Below, in pieces: positions 46,695 through 58,583 of a DNA stretch of 64,000 nucleotides. The DNA lies in assembly GCA_030765045.1 (NCBI GenBank), contig CM060969.1, forward strand, positions 52,929,216-52,993,215, in the 5' to 3' direction. The notes beneath the pieces were generated by a model that saw only the letters and a list, made by a program, of their open reading frames with translations, ran no database searches and was not told where the DNA came from. The number at the start of each line of letters is the position of its first letter. Position 1 is the first letter of the stretch. The position numbers and the translations under genes were made by a program. This stretch comes from Tenodera sinensis (taxonomy: Eukaryota > Arthropoda > Insecta > Mantodea > Mantidae).

Positions 46695-46925
46695 ACCTCT
46701 GTGATTTTGGGGTAGCGTATTGGCCTAGCGTTCAAGAGGTTCCGAGTTTGAATTTCGGTTAGGTTGAGATGCCTGGATAAGGCGTTTTCGGGTTTTCCCT
46801 TGTTTTAACAAGACAACTATTGGATAAATGTAAGCTTTATACTCTCCGGGGCCAGCTAAGTATTATTTGAACCATTTCGTATCCGCCCGATATGATCTAC
46901 TCGGCCATAAGAAAAAAAGTATGCT
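46695..46925 (+). mobile_element. tRNA-derived SINE, decayed
   Basis: A GGGGTAGCGTATTGGCCTAGCG A-box region and GAGTTTGAATTTCGG B-box region are tRNA-spaced. The body has GATAAGGCGTTTTCGGGTTTTCCC and ends in an A-rich run near 46915. No target duplication found. Confidence 0.5.
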
Positions 46926-47139
46926 TAAGATGCTTTTTTAAAAAATGTTTTTCCATAAATTTGATGTCTAGAAACACAATAAAGTGACAAATAATGTACA
47001 TGAGACTAGAAATTCACTAAATTTCGGATAGTGAATTGTTGTGAATGCAAATGAGTACTGTAGGAAAAGCACTGTACTAACAAACAATTACCTACTGCAT
47101 ATTCATGCTGTGGGATGTTTTAAATAATAGCCACCTTAA

Positions 47140-48020
47140 GTTCTACGTGCACATGACCTTTCCTACTCACTCTTCTGCAAACTATTCATACAAAGGTATA
47201 TTTATCCCTGTACTTCTCGTAAATCGAGATAAACTTTGAATACACATTTTGTTTTAGCTATAAAAAAGATAGGAATAATCAGATTTTTAAAATACGGGTC
47301 CCTATGAGATGGCTTTGAAATTTCAAGCTCTTTGCAGAGCTCAAAGAATAACAAACAGCAATTAACCATTTGAAAAAAGTAGGTATAACTTCCTGAAATT
47401 TAAAGCCAATAACACAGAATATCTGGAAAATATCACTAAAATTTGTTTGAGATAAACTGTGTCTTTTAAAGAGATGTACATGTTTTCTGCACTAAGATTT
47501 TGTTTATTTCTTTCGGTTTTACCAATTATATAAAAGTCAGTCACATTCAAACAAGGACTCGACAACCTATTCCTAGAATATTTAAGATATATATTTTAAT
47601 ATAGTAAAATGTCTTTCACTTATTGCAGTATTTATCAGAATTGTTAGACCAATTTTTCAGAAAATAAAAAATAACCTAATTAGTCAGCTTTGGGTAGAGA
47701 AGTTTCTTGAAGATCTTTGTGTCGCATCTTCGGAAGATAAACTTATATAAAAGTACAAAAACTTTATATTTAACCGACTTTTAGTTTTTGAATGATGCTG
47801 TTCACAGACAAACACATACATAAACACACAGAGACATATGCAGATACAAATAGACACAGAGACAGATGCACACATTCAAAGACACACACAGATACATACA
47901 GACAAACTCAAACAGATACACACAGAGACACACACAGACAGACACACATGCAGACAGACAGCCTATCAGACGGGCGCGCACATTCACACATGGACTTTTT
48001 TCTAAAACTGTTTTAATTAA
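47140..48020 (-). repeat. Family A copy A16 with CAGA-rich tract
   Basis: 3' end at ACATGACCTTTCCTACTC, with body landmarks in minus order. The tract position (47806-47990) is a long, impure CACAGA/GACACA array instead of plain CA. The 5' terminal ~80 bp are missing or unrecognisable, since an RTE fragment begins by about 48080. Confidence 0.72.
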
Positions 48021-48079
48021 CGCATTGACATTTCAGAAGGAGCTTAGGACAAGCATGTAGCGTATTTCTGCAGTAACTT

Positions 48080-48650
48080 AATATTTACATAGACGATATT
48101 CATAGAAAATTAAAACACAAAGCACCATTATCAATAAAAATAAATACAAATAATACGTAAAATATGCTCTCTTAGCGTATTGCATGATAATATAAGACAG
48201 AGAGGAAAAAGTTACAATAATTTACCCAGGTTTATGGTTTAAACGTGTCAATAGAAAAGTCGAGGTTTTAGGAATTTATAGGGAAAAAAATCGAAGATAG
48301 TGTTGAATAGTAAAGTGTTAGAACAGGTGGGAAAATTTAATTACTTGGACTGTAATGTAACCTTCAAAACAAACAATAAAGAAATAAGTTATAAAGTAAG
48401 TTCTAATATTTGTGGAATAAAACTCATACCTTGGAAAGAAAAACCCGAGACAAATGTAGCATTTTATAAGACAATGGTTTTACTATATGGATCGGAGACA
48501 TGGAAATACATAGAAAGATTAGAGTCAAATACAGGCGGCAGAAGTGACATATCTCCAAGCAGTAAGGGGATGTAGGCACAAGACAAGATCATATGAGAAA
48601 TGAACAAATAAGGAAAGCATTAGATATATTTTTGTTAAAAGTAAAGAAAA
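48080..48650 (+). pseudogene. RTE-type LINE reverse transcriptase C-terminal fragment
   Basis: Reads, with frameshifts, DDIHRKLKHKAPLSIKINT, YGLNVSIEKS, KILNSKVLEQ-type VLEQVGKFNYLDCNVTF (48315-48365), FYKTMVLLYGSETW (48460-48505) and VTYLQAVRGCRHKTRS. These are the thumb and post-catalytic blocks of RTE-like LINE proteins. The FADD catalytic box would have been near 48170 but is lost. Wording differs from the copy at 22330-23130, so this is a different subfamily. Confidence 0.75.
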
Positions 48651-48660
48651 TAAATAAATA

Positions 48661-49500
48661 AAAATCTGATGAGCTGCACTCACATGACTTACTCTACTTT
48701 TGTACTAACTATTCTTACAAACTCTTATTCTTATATCTTCTTCATGTTAGTTAAGATAAACATTTGTACAAATTATCTTATTGCTTATTTCCTTGTAGGT
48801 GCAAGGAGAATATTAGAATAGAGTAGGCTTTGAGCGATAGTCAAATATTTTAAAGCTTTAAGATCTCATTCTCTTTAGACGCTTAATATCTAAAAAAATG
48901 AACAACAATATTCCATTTTACGAAAGTTTTCCCAAAGTGACACAAATAACAAGGAATAACTCCGAAATGGTTCACTCTATCGTACAAAAAAATTATTTAG
49001 ACATAACTTGTGTGTTTTAGCAACATCTACATCTACATTTCTTACGGTTTACGAGTTATTCAAAAGTCATCCAGATTAAACAGGACTACATATTCTATAG
49101 CGAGAAAATTTAAAATATACATTTCATTTGGCATACAAATATCTTAAAAATATGGCATTTTAATCAAAATCTTCAGAGCTATTTTTCAAGAAAATCATAA
49201 CTTTCAAAAAAGATTCCATGTAAAGGGTAGTTTGGGGTGAGGCCATTTTATTATAAATCTTCGTGTTGCATTCTTGAAAGACATTAAACTTAAATACAAA
49301 CTTTGGGTTTTAACCGACTTTTCGTTTTTGAGTTATGCTGTCCTCAGACTGACAGACACACAGACTGACAGATAGACACACAGACACGGACCTTTTAAAT
49401 CCTTTTTTTGGATTCAGGAGGTCTCAAAACATATTTCCGGTCAAACCTCAACATCGAATTTTTAGGTGGAATACAATACTTCCTCTACTTGCCAAGTAAA
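48661..49500 (-). repeat. Family A copy A17, full length
   Basis: Begins (3' side) AAAAATCTGATGAGCTGCACTCACATGACTTACTC and ends CAATACTTCCTCTACTTGCCAAG. The tract at 49347-49385 is an impure CAGACTGACAGACACA type, the mirror of A2's TGTCAG tract. It lies right after the RTE fragment. Confidence 0.85.
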
Positions 49501-50282
49501 AATGGAAAATTCCTTTGCAACGAATGGATAACTCGCTCATTTTATTAGTCATACAAATATAAATATGACTATAGAATACGGAGACCAGTAAAAAGGCCAA
49601 GAAAAGTGAGAGCGGAACAGGGAATTTCTCCTAAACCAGGAAGAGTTGATATTATTTCAAAAGGTATATTTCCGGTGAATTCTGGGTAGCAAAGTTTTGA
49701 GTGAAATGAACATAAGAAAGCTAGAGATAAGGCGTGTAATTCGGTTGCAGTTCCCTGATTATGAATATTGTACATTTTATGCACATACATTTTAATCATA
49801 ATCAGGAGCTAGCAATTCCTCTGACAGTTCCTATTTATTAGAAGATATGAAAGGGAAGCAAGGTGAAGTGGTAAGTTTATGCAAACTCCTTGAAAGTTAC
49901 CGACCTTGATAATTTATAAATGTCCATTATAACCATTACAAATGTATTTCTGTCTGCTGTATATACTTTAGTGTTTTAGCATGCAGCATGGCAACACTGC
50001 GCGGGATATTATTTATACCTCCGTACTCAGTTCTCACAGCTAATTTTGATATTCATGTCACATTAGTGTACGAAATCGAAATTATATTGAAATTTATGGT
50101 ATACCTATTGAAGCTACGATATCTACTCTTGAACACAAGCAGCTATGAAATAGAGTAAACAGTTTAGTACACCGATAGCTGAAGCTGCATTCAAATGAAA
50201 ACAAAAGCATGTCAGACAGACCTTTATAGGGCACGATAAGCATTTGTTCATAGTATTCAGAAAGAATTCCGCATACAAAATT
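49501..50282. other. No gene recognised
   Basis: AT-rich. The 76-codon minus frame at 49569-49799 has no motif. Confidence 0.38.
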
Positions 50283-51195
50283 TACTTTTACTTTCTCTAC
50301 TACGCATAGTAATTAGGGGCAGTATTGTATACGACCCAAAAATTTGATGTTGAAATTTCACCGGAAATATGTTATGACGTCCTCAATTTAAAAAAAAAAA
50401 AAAAAAAAAATCCTTTTATAGAAAAGTGCATGTGCGCGCGCGACCGTGTGTGTATGTATGTGTGTGTGTGTGTGTGTCAGTGAACAGCATAACTCAAAAA
50501 CGAAAAGTCGATTAAAAAGCAAAATTCGCATTTAAGTTTAATATGTATGAAAGATTGAACACGAGAATTTTGAAGAAAATTCCTCCATCCTAAACTAACC
50601 TTTACATAAAAATGTTTCGAAAATTCTGATTCGTTTAAAAAAAATGACTGGCGATTTTGATTAAAGTACCATATGTTTAAGATATGTTTATGGCAAATCA
50701 AATGCTTTTTTTTAATTTTCTGGTTTTAGCATATGTAGTCCTTTTTACTCCTGATGAGTTCTGAATAACTGGTAAAGCGTAAGATGAAAAATGGTGCTAT
50801 ACAAAAAATGTAGATCTCGTTAAAACACGCAAGTTATGTTTAAATGCATTTTTTTGTGGAGTGAACCATTTCGAAAATATTCCTTCTTATTTGTGTGAGT
50901 TTTATAATACTCACACTTTTCCCAAATGGAAGATTGTTATTCACACAAGAGTGGAGCAAAGAGAACGGAATTTCAAAGCCTTCATATAACGATCAGCTTT
51001 AAAATATTTGACTATCGCTCAAAGACTACTGTATTCCCACATTCCCCTTGCATCTACAAGAAAATTAGCAATAAGATCATTTCTGCAAATGTTTATCTGG
51101 ATTTACATGGGCAAGATAGATGAATAAGAGTTTGTAAGAATAGTTAGTACAAGAATACAGAAATTCACGTGAGTGCAAAACGTCAAATTTTTTTG
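50283..51195 (+). repeat. Family A copy A18, full length
   Basis: ACTTTTACTTTCTCTACTACGC starts it, and AGAATACAGAAATTCACGTGAGTGCAAAACGTC ends it. It contains a 20-A run (50390-50410) just before a GCGCGCGCGACCGTGTG/GT tract (50430-50477). Confidence 0.85.
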
Positions 51196-51303
51196 AAATC
51201 AAAAGACAGATGTGAATTGTAATTCAGCGTTTTATTCTGTATCCTTTAAAGTACACGAATGACATTGTATGTATAAACGAGCTTTTACTGGAGATTTATA
51301 CTG

Positions 51304-51826
<523 letters not shown>

Positions 51827-51834
51827 GTCGACAA

Positions 51835-51965
51835 ATTTACTGCTGGCATTTTTAAACACACAAGCCGTGGGTGGGCAATGTTTAAGAGGTGGAACTGGGA
51901 CTGAAAAATTCAATGCAACAGCCGAATTTGAACCACGGGTCTTCCGAACAGCAGCAGTAAGCTTT
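51835..51965 (-). mobile_element. SINE fragment, inverted partner of the next
   Basis: The minus strand has GGTTCAAATTCGG as B box and the AATTTTTCAGTCCC... segment of the 20.2-kb family. The TTTTTAAACACACAAGCCGTG block at 51849-51870 is in the same plus orientation as at 20.2 kb, so the piece is rearranged. Confidence 0.5.
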
Positions 51966-52109
51966 TTGGCATAAATAAATAATAATTACCATCTAAAGGT
52001 TACATAAACCCGAGACATAAAGCACTTACTATTTGTAAGTCGCCCTTTGGGTATTGAACTCTGATGTGAGATTCCCTTGTGGTCTACCGGGAAAGTACGT
52101 ATCTGCTGG

Positions 52110-52240
52110 GGAATTTAATGTCATGCTGGCAAGTTGTCCATGGTAGCTTAGTGGTTAAAGCAGTTGCTTAGTAAACGGAAGACCCGTGGTTTAAATCCCG
52201 GATATGGCATTGAATTTTTCAGTCCTGATCAACAAGGTTT
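52110..52240 (+). mobile_element. tRNA-derived SINE, same family as 20.2 kb
   Basis: A box TGGTAGCTTAGTGGTTAAAGC, B box GTGGTTTAAATCCC, then ATGGCATTGAATTTTTCAGTCC. The anticodon stem does not pair, so it is not a tRNA gene. Confidence 0.6.
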
Positions 52241-52617
52241 ATTAGACTTTGAGGTTGATAAAGTAACATCTTTGACATATAAACTTCATTACTTATTCAC
52301 ACAGTTGTGCTGAAGTACCTACCGCTAGCTCAAACGAGACTTTCTTTGCGCATGCGCGTGATGTGGGAAGGGAGAATTCATTTGCTCAGAGGCAAGGTAG
52401 GTATGTAACTAACGTGTGCTATCAGCAACAATAGAGGAAAAGGTGGCATTATGGGACAGTCTTCTTTACTGGACCATAAATATTAAAATACATGCTAGTT
52501 TTCTGTAAATCATTCCAGAAACAATTTTTATATCCCAGAATGACACAAATTACATCATATTAACATCAGTTTTTGTATAAACAAAATTGCAACACTTTTG
52601 GCAATCTTTATATTTAG

Positions 52618-52835
52618 GTTATGATATGGGACAGAGAGCAATAGATTATTCCAGTGCACCACCAGTCATAAGAGGTGTATTATATGCAAACTTACAAGGA
52701 AGTGGAACACAACAAATTGAAATTCAATACAATATTGTTTGTCCAAAAAATAAGGCACTCAAAATTGTTTTCTCAGTCTTTTCAATGGAATTAAGAATGT
52801 TTAGACTTACAGCTTTTGAAGAGCACAATATATAA
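52618..52835 (+). CDS. Unidentified exon-like reading frame
   Basis: A 72-codon frame, open from a possible splice acceptor (CTTTATATTTAG, ending about 52617) to TAA at 52833-52835. It begins GYDMGQRAIDYSSAPPVIRG, continues VLYANLQGSGTQQIEIQYN, and ends in a hydrophobic/charged stretch. Composition, an AT-rich third codon position and the absence of repeats make it look like a real terminal exon or a recent fragment of one, though I cannot name the protein. No upstream exon was found within the window. It directly abuts a pogo-type remnant on the opposite strand, so it could also be carried by a transposon. Confidence 0.35.
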
Positions 52836-53158
52836 GCACAAAAATCACAAATGAAACTCATTCTCAGAAGCAGAACAGTCCAGATGAGCCCATCTGCCGC
52901 AACTGTCACACTTGATCCATAGTTCACAGGTCTCGAGTTCCTGAATTGACCATCAGAAAAAATGCATTTAGGATACCACTCTTTAGGTGTGTAATCAGTA
53001 GTTGGAGTTATTAAACCTGATTCACCTGAAGAGATGGAGATAACAGTGTCATCTGAATCCGAAGATTGATATGTGGATGCGAATCTCCTTATAGCCTTAA
53101 AGTTCGTATCGTTTTTGTTCTTCTTTGGACCATTTCTTATATAGTTTGAGCTGCGCAT
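52836..53158 (-). pseudogene. Pogo-like transposase C-terminus with PHD-like zinc finger
   Basis: The minus strand from an in-frame ATG at 53158 has a linker with SSDSDDTVISISSGESG, a Ser/Asp-rich patch resembling a SUMO-interacting motif. It then reads PKCIFSDGQF, and after a one-base frame change LWIKCDSCGRWAHLDC, and after another frame change FICDFC. Joined by position, the Cys/His order C...WIKCDxC..WAHxxC...CDFC is the PHD-like finger that closes many pogo/jerky-type transposases. Two nearly compensating frameshifts keep an apparent 144-codon frame open. The DDE core upstream is missing. Confidence 0.6.
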
Positions 53159-55014
53159 TTAGATGCTGATGGCTGGACTTTATCTGAATGTATGTATGTG
53201 CAATAAACATTTAAATATACATTTATAGACCAACTAAAGGTGCAAAATAAATCGCTTCATCCTATCTAGATTTTACTGAATAACACATTAAATCTTCCTC
53301 TGTTAAAACTTCCATGTCCTCTCACAACCACAGTTCTCGGCTTACTGAGTAGTCAATTTACCTGCAGGCTTAGAAAGGCTTCCATAGTGGTCTAGCAGTG
53401 TCACCACGAGATGGTGACAGTTCAAAAAAATTGAGATGTCCCATTTTCCAACCCCATCCCATAATACCACATTTTCCTCTGTTAAGTTTCGTTGCACAGG
53501 GACTCTGCAGCAGTGTTGCCACTTTTAAAGTTCCAATCCTCGCTCATGTCATTTACAGCGTAATTATTGCACTTTGTTATCCTCTGCAGGTCGATTCTCA
53601 CGAGGTCTTTATATTTCTCCCTCGGATACATCAGTATAATTGGACTGGCATAGGCAACTACATTATTGTCAGTCGACTTCATTACGCGCAAAGTTTCAGA
53701 ACCTCCGTGGCGTAGGATTTCAGGAATAGAGAGGTTCGTGAAAGTTCTACCAAGGGTGTGAAGATATGAAGTATGCTCACTGCATCGTGTTTTACAATCG
53801 GGTATTTACAAAGTACATTATAACTTTGTTACCTCTTTCTTTAACGGATACATCTACCGTCTGTTGCTTCTCCACGAGTTGCTCTTTTTGTACTGGGAGG
53901 GAACGAGACTTGCTTTCTGACATCACACAGCTCTCAGTTTGTTGATACTACGTATATTACGTGCTCTCCTGAAAGGTTGCAGACACAGTACTATGAAATT
54001 AGTAGTAAACTTTGTGTGACCTCATTGAGCTCTATGCCTCAACAAATAATGTACTGGCATAATGGACAAGATGTAATGTATGTATAGAGAGTTAAAAAAC
54101 ACCTTTCCTGAGTATCTATTCAAATACGTTTTCAAGGAAAGAATTTGTCGTAAATGTTTTAAGGTAATGTGACCATATTTTCTGAAGATGAAAACGGGAT
54201 GCTTCTCAACTGACGTTTCTTAATTACCGTTAACTCTAGTCTTTTAGGTTAATGCAGTTAGAAAAGATGAAATCTTATTTGTCTATTTCTTGTTAATAAA
54301 CGAAATGTAATTATCAGAGTACTCGACATATTATTGCATTGACAAAACCATATACAAAATAATATTATGTATAACAGTACTTTAAAAAATTATGTTATAG
54401 TATAACTCATAAAACTGTTATTGGACACATTTTTCTGAAGAATGAATTTTCTTCAGAAGTTCCTCTTTTGTTTCAAGTAATTGAAAAACACAAGGTAACT
54501 GTATTTGGAATTTATTTTGATAAGCAACAACGCTTTCAGTGCCTCGCCTTTCAATAATTGTGTTTTTTCTCTGATATCCATATTTTTTTCTCTGTAAATT
54601 GCAGGTTCGATGCCATAGGCTAAGATACCTTTCTTGCAACACTTTCGTTTTGGCACCTTGAATCTCTCACGGAACTGGCGAAGCAATACACGCTGCGACT
54701 GTCATTCAGAAAATGGAATCGAATTGTCGAAGTGAAGCGCGGGAAACAAAACATGCCAAAGTGTGGCATTAAATGATTTGTCTTTCGTGACGATTTTGTC
54801 CATCGATAATATAACTTTCGTTCTTAGCAATTATGGACTAAGGATTTAAATATTAGGTTGCATAATAAAAATAATAAAAGAGAGATGTTATTTTGTAACA
54901 AAAGGGGTCACCAGGACCGCAGCTTGAAGAACGGTACTGCCCCGTTCAAAATGGGACGTCTAGTCACTTTAACGGGGAAATCAATGATGTTAGTTAATTT
55001 AATTTAGAGCATAT
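53159..55014. other. No named gene; several anonymous frames
   Basis: Frames at 53398-53715 (plus), 53482-53691 (minus) and 54418-54686 (minus, basic, with KVPKRKCCKKG) have no family I recognise. TAGTGGTCTAGCAG near 53393 resembles an A box, but no B box follows. Otherwise AT-rich. Confidence 0.35.
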
Positions 55015-56035
55015 TTATTATTTTTTTATTATTTATTCATTCAGTTCAATACAGTGGAATACACAATTGAACCATATCATGAGTCAATACATAAGATGAT
55101 ATAAAAAGGTACCCTATAAGGGCCCATGTCATGAGAAACATAAATAGAAAGGAATTTAGTAATTACATAGTATATACAATATAATTAGATAAGAAGTTAA
55201 AAGTAGAATTAGTATAATCAAAACATCATAGAAAATATCTATAAGTTTAGGTATTCTTCAATACTGTAAAAAGCTTTGGTTATTAAATAATTTTTTATCC
55301 TATTTTTAAAGGTATTATAATTTTCATATGATTTTAGATTTTCAGGCAAAGCATTATAAAACTTTGCTCCCATATAACTAGGGACCCTCTCTGATAAATG
55401 TAATCTGGTTCTGGGGAGATTTAGTAATTGATTATTCCTGGTATTATATGTGTGAACATCTGACATGTTTTTCATTGGGAATTTAAATTGAACTAAATAT
55501 AAAATGGTTCTATAGATGAACAAGCTTGGTAATGTAAGGATTTTCAGCAGAATAAAAGTGCTTTTACATGATTCGTTATACCTTAGACCACCTAAATACC
55601 TAATAGTCTTTTTTTGTAATACAAATATTCTTTGAAAATTTTGTTTAGATGTATTTCCCCATAATTCAATTCCATATGACAAAAAGGAGTGGATAAGCCC
55701 AAAGTAAATAGTTTTAGCAGTAGAAATAGGAATAGAGTTTCTTAGACATCTCAGGACATATAGATTTTTACTAACATTAGCTACTATCTTGTCAGTTTGT
55801 GAGTTATAAGTGAGCTTATTGTCTAAAACAATCCCTAGCAACTGTGTTTCGTCAACACCTTTTACTACCTCTATATCAATTTTTAATTGTAGTGGATGAT
55901 TCATAATTTTGAATCCAAAGTTTATCATTTCGCATCTTCGCATTTCTAGGTCATTCATCAGCTCAATTGTTTTACGTGGGAGCCCCAATTTTTTAAAGCA
56001 GATTTGGGTTTTACGCATTGCAGTAAACATCTTTT
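55015..56035 (-). pseudogene. Non-LTR retrotransposon, 5'-truncated, with long open C-terminal frame
   Basis: A 263-codon uninterrupted frame (56030 to 55239) covers the region after the reverse transcriptase catalytic site. ETQLLGIVLDNKLTYNSQTD lies at residues ~60-79, followed by the YFGLIHSFLSYGIELWGNTS block (~109-128), VLQKKTIRYLGGLRYNESC (~137-155), HTYNTRNNQLL (~203) and a terminal FYSIEEYLNL. This is the conserved tail of jockey/CR1-like LINE proteins. The catalytic FADD box is lost to 5' truncation at ~56035, with a stop just before the first ATG. A ~220-bp 3' UTR ends in a TAATAAATA-rich tail near 55019. The open frame implies a fairly recent insertion. Confidence 0.75.
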
Positions 56036-56566
56036 ATCTGAAACATTTTTCTATTAAACTAATCAGTATTTTATAACCGAAGAAGATTTTATTCCCCAAG
56101 GTTGTGAAGTCAATTTGAAGTGGATTTTATAGACCGATTGTTTTATATCGTTATTTTTAAAGCCTGTATTTCATGCTAACTTGGCTTATGGCAGGAAAGG
56201 CCGCTTATTTCAATGTTAAATAAAAGTGGTTGTGATAAAGTTTTGAAATATATTTTACATAACTATTTTATTCAATAAACTTTAATCAGTGAATGAAATT
56301 ACTTCTCAAATAACAAATAAATTTCTTATACAATGTTCCAAATACTATGTAGGATACGTCTAAGATAATTGTGTAAGTTTTACATTTGTAAAGAATGTGC
56401 GTATACACATGATGTACAGTCGCTAATGGGGTTTTACTCGCATTTTATGACATTTTGTTCATTATGCTTCTGTTTTCGTTTAGGTTGCTGCTTGATTTTT
56501 AAGCACTTCTACGCTTATAATCTCGTGATAATAATTATTGATACTCAATGAGTATACGGGTGGAAA
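56036..56566. other. No gene seen
   Basis: AT-rich spacer between a LINE and a palindromic MITE. Confidence 0.4.
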
Positions 56567-56570
56567 TTAG

Positions 56571-57071
56571 CCGGGGATTACACATGATGAGTGTAACAAA
56601 TATGTCTAATACAATTATTGTCAATAAAGCACCCTTTCGCTGAAAAAAGAAATAATTTGTGTCCAAAATTTACAATATTTGGAGCCACCTAGCTTCTTGA
56701 CGAATGGATATAAACTAAATGGTTCGTTATTTCACTAACTGTCGCACGAACATTGTTTGGACACTGCTATAATGCATTTATACCTTAATTCCGATGAATT
56801 TAGTCAGAATTTAATGTTAGCACGACGTAGCCAAGTCTCTATTAGAGATTAAACTTTGCATGAAATTTACATTAAATTATGACTAAATTCGTTCGAATTA
56901 AGATAAAATGCATTGCAACATTGTTCACACAATGTTTGCGCGAGTTAATGAATTAACCATTTATATCTAGTGTCAAGAAGCTAGATCAAATTATTCTGTT
57001 CGGCGAAACGGTTCTTTATTGACAATAATTGTATAGGACATATTTTTTTACACATCATATATAATTCCTGG
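56571..57071. mobile_element. Long palindromic (foldback) MITE, TTAA-type flanks
   Basis: The first ~240 bp are inverted in the last ~205 bp. For example, ACAATTATTGTCAATAAAG (left, ~56619) is matched by its complement CTTTATTGACAATAATTGT (right, ~57013), TAGCTTCTTGAC (left) by GTCAAGAAGCTA (right), and GAATTTAGTCA by TGACTAAATTC. A ~50-bp centre separates the arms. The ends are CCGGGGATTA and, inverted, CCAGGAATTA, flanked by TTAG and TTAA. The flanks and CC start suggest a TTAA-targeting superfamily such as piggyBac (inference). Non-coding. Confidence 0.8.
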
Positions 57072-57074
57072 TTA

Positions 57075-57334
57075 ACGCATAACGGAGGAGTACCTTACAC
57101 ACGGTATGTGATATATCATATATTACCTGTGTTAATCCACGGATTTCTACACTTAAAAGCTATTATTTTCTTATTATCGTCGTCCTTCCTCTTTTGTTTT
57201 GGAGGTAAAATTAATTTATGAATTAGTATTACTAGGTATATTCTCATAATTATTTAAATAGCAGACAGAAATTGCCAGAAATATATTTTGAGAAATGGTA
57301 TAGGGATATATACTTAGTTTTAAAATATATAAAA
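57075..57334. other. No gene seen
   Basis: AT-rich spacer up to a split family A copy. Confidence 0.4.
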
Positions 57335-57554
57335 ATCTGATCTGTTGTAGTATAGTAGTTTATAGTAAGATTTGGTGTATCTGTTACGGTTTACCAGTCA
57401 TGCAAAAGTCATGAAGACTAAATAGGGCTACATAGGCGTAGCCAGAAAACTGAATATATGCATTCCATTTGCCATTAACATATCTCAAGTATTTTAATCC
57501 AAATCGCTAGTCATTTTTGAGAAAATAAAAATTTTCCACGTAAAGGGTAGTTGT

Positions 57555-58583
57555 TGTTTTCTAGTGCCTTGCATCTGGCAATGAAGCCATTAGCATTCGT
57601 GCTTTCCAATACTTTTGAACTGTAGATCTTTCTGATCTTAATGCTTCACAGGTCTTCAAGTGTTCTTCATTCATTTCTGCTGGATCGTTACACAGGACAC
57701 ATATTGGTGAGGCTGAGATACCTAGAGATGACTTGCCAAGCAGTCATAATTTGTCAATAGTCGGAAGGCTGCAACAGCTGTTTTCCTTGGTCCCTGGGGG
57801 ATTATATCTGGGTTGGAAAGTAATGTAATCCATTTTTTATCTTTGGCATTTGTTTCTATTTCTTGTAGGTATGAATGACAAAAATTTTTAATGATCAAGC
57901 GTTTTATTGAGGAATATGGGAAATTGAATTTAGACTTTTGTTTTATTGTTGTGCCTTTCTTTGCAAGTGAGTCTGCAGCTTCGTTCCCCATGACTCCACA
58001 GTGTGCTGGAATCCATTGGAGATGAACAGTCTTATTAACTTTTTGGAGTTGTGTTAACATTTTGTAGCATTCTCTAATTTTTGTGGACTTCTTTGTAGTA
58101 TTTGAACATATTCCCTGAATTGCAGCTTTAGAATCTGAAAGAATTACTGCCTTGTTAAATTTATTTAAGGGAAGATTTAATAATTGTCGGAGAGCAATGT
58201 ATATAGCCTCTATTTCTCCATCATAATTTGTTGTGTCTCTGCCAACAGAATGATAAAAGGAAAAATGTGAACACGTCACTCCAGCTCCAGTAAGGTTTTC
58301 CTTTGAGGATCCATCAGTATATATGTGCAGCCATTCTTCTGTGGGATACCTAGTATTGATTGTTTCCAGAGCTAGAAGTTTTTGTATTTCTTTTGGTGTG
58401 TCTGATTTACTTATTTCCTCTATTAATTCCAAATTGAAGGTAGGTTGCAATAATTCCAATGGACTTTCTCTTATAAGTAGATTTTCTCTGGTGTTAGGAA
58501 TGTTCAATTTTGATTTAATCTGTGTTACCTTTTCTAGGAAACTACTATGAGTTTTAAGGATTGAAGGGGGGAGGTTCTCTTCT
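57555..58583 (-). mobile_element. 5'-truncated RNase H-type LINE with 15-bp target duplication
   Basis: GTAAAGGGTAGTTGT at 57540-57554 recurs at 58584-58598 and brackets the insert. The insert contains only the 3' part of a LINE open frame and ends in TAGAAAACAACAACAAC on the minus strand. Together with target-primed integration and 5' truncation, the structure is complete and clear. Its 3' tail and C-terminus link it to pieces at 31441 and 59929. Confidence 0.85.
57561..58583 (-). pseudogene. LINE ORF2 C-terminus: RNase H plus zinc knuckle
   Basis: Removes the RNA strand of the RNA/DNA hybrid during LINE integration. The frame is open from the truncation at 58583; the numbers here count from 58507. 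RNase H motifs are IYTDGSS (Asp65), YDGEIEAI (Glu98), ILSDSKAAI (Asp125), WIPAHCGV (His169) and GNEAADSLAKKG (Asp179), so all four catalytic acids remain. Downstream is GPRKTAVAAFRLLTNYDCLA. A 2-base slip at about 57722 then shifts the frame, after which GISASPICVLCNDPAEMNEE, HLKTC (a CCHC-like knuckle) and MASLPDARH, stop, can be read. LINE clades with a downstream RNase H include I, R1, LOA and Outcast. I cannot choose among them. Confidence 0.8.
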
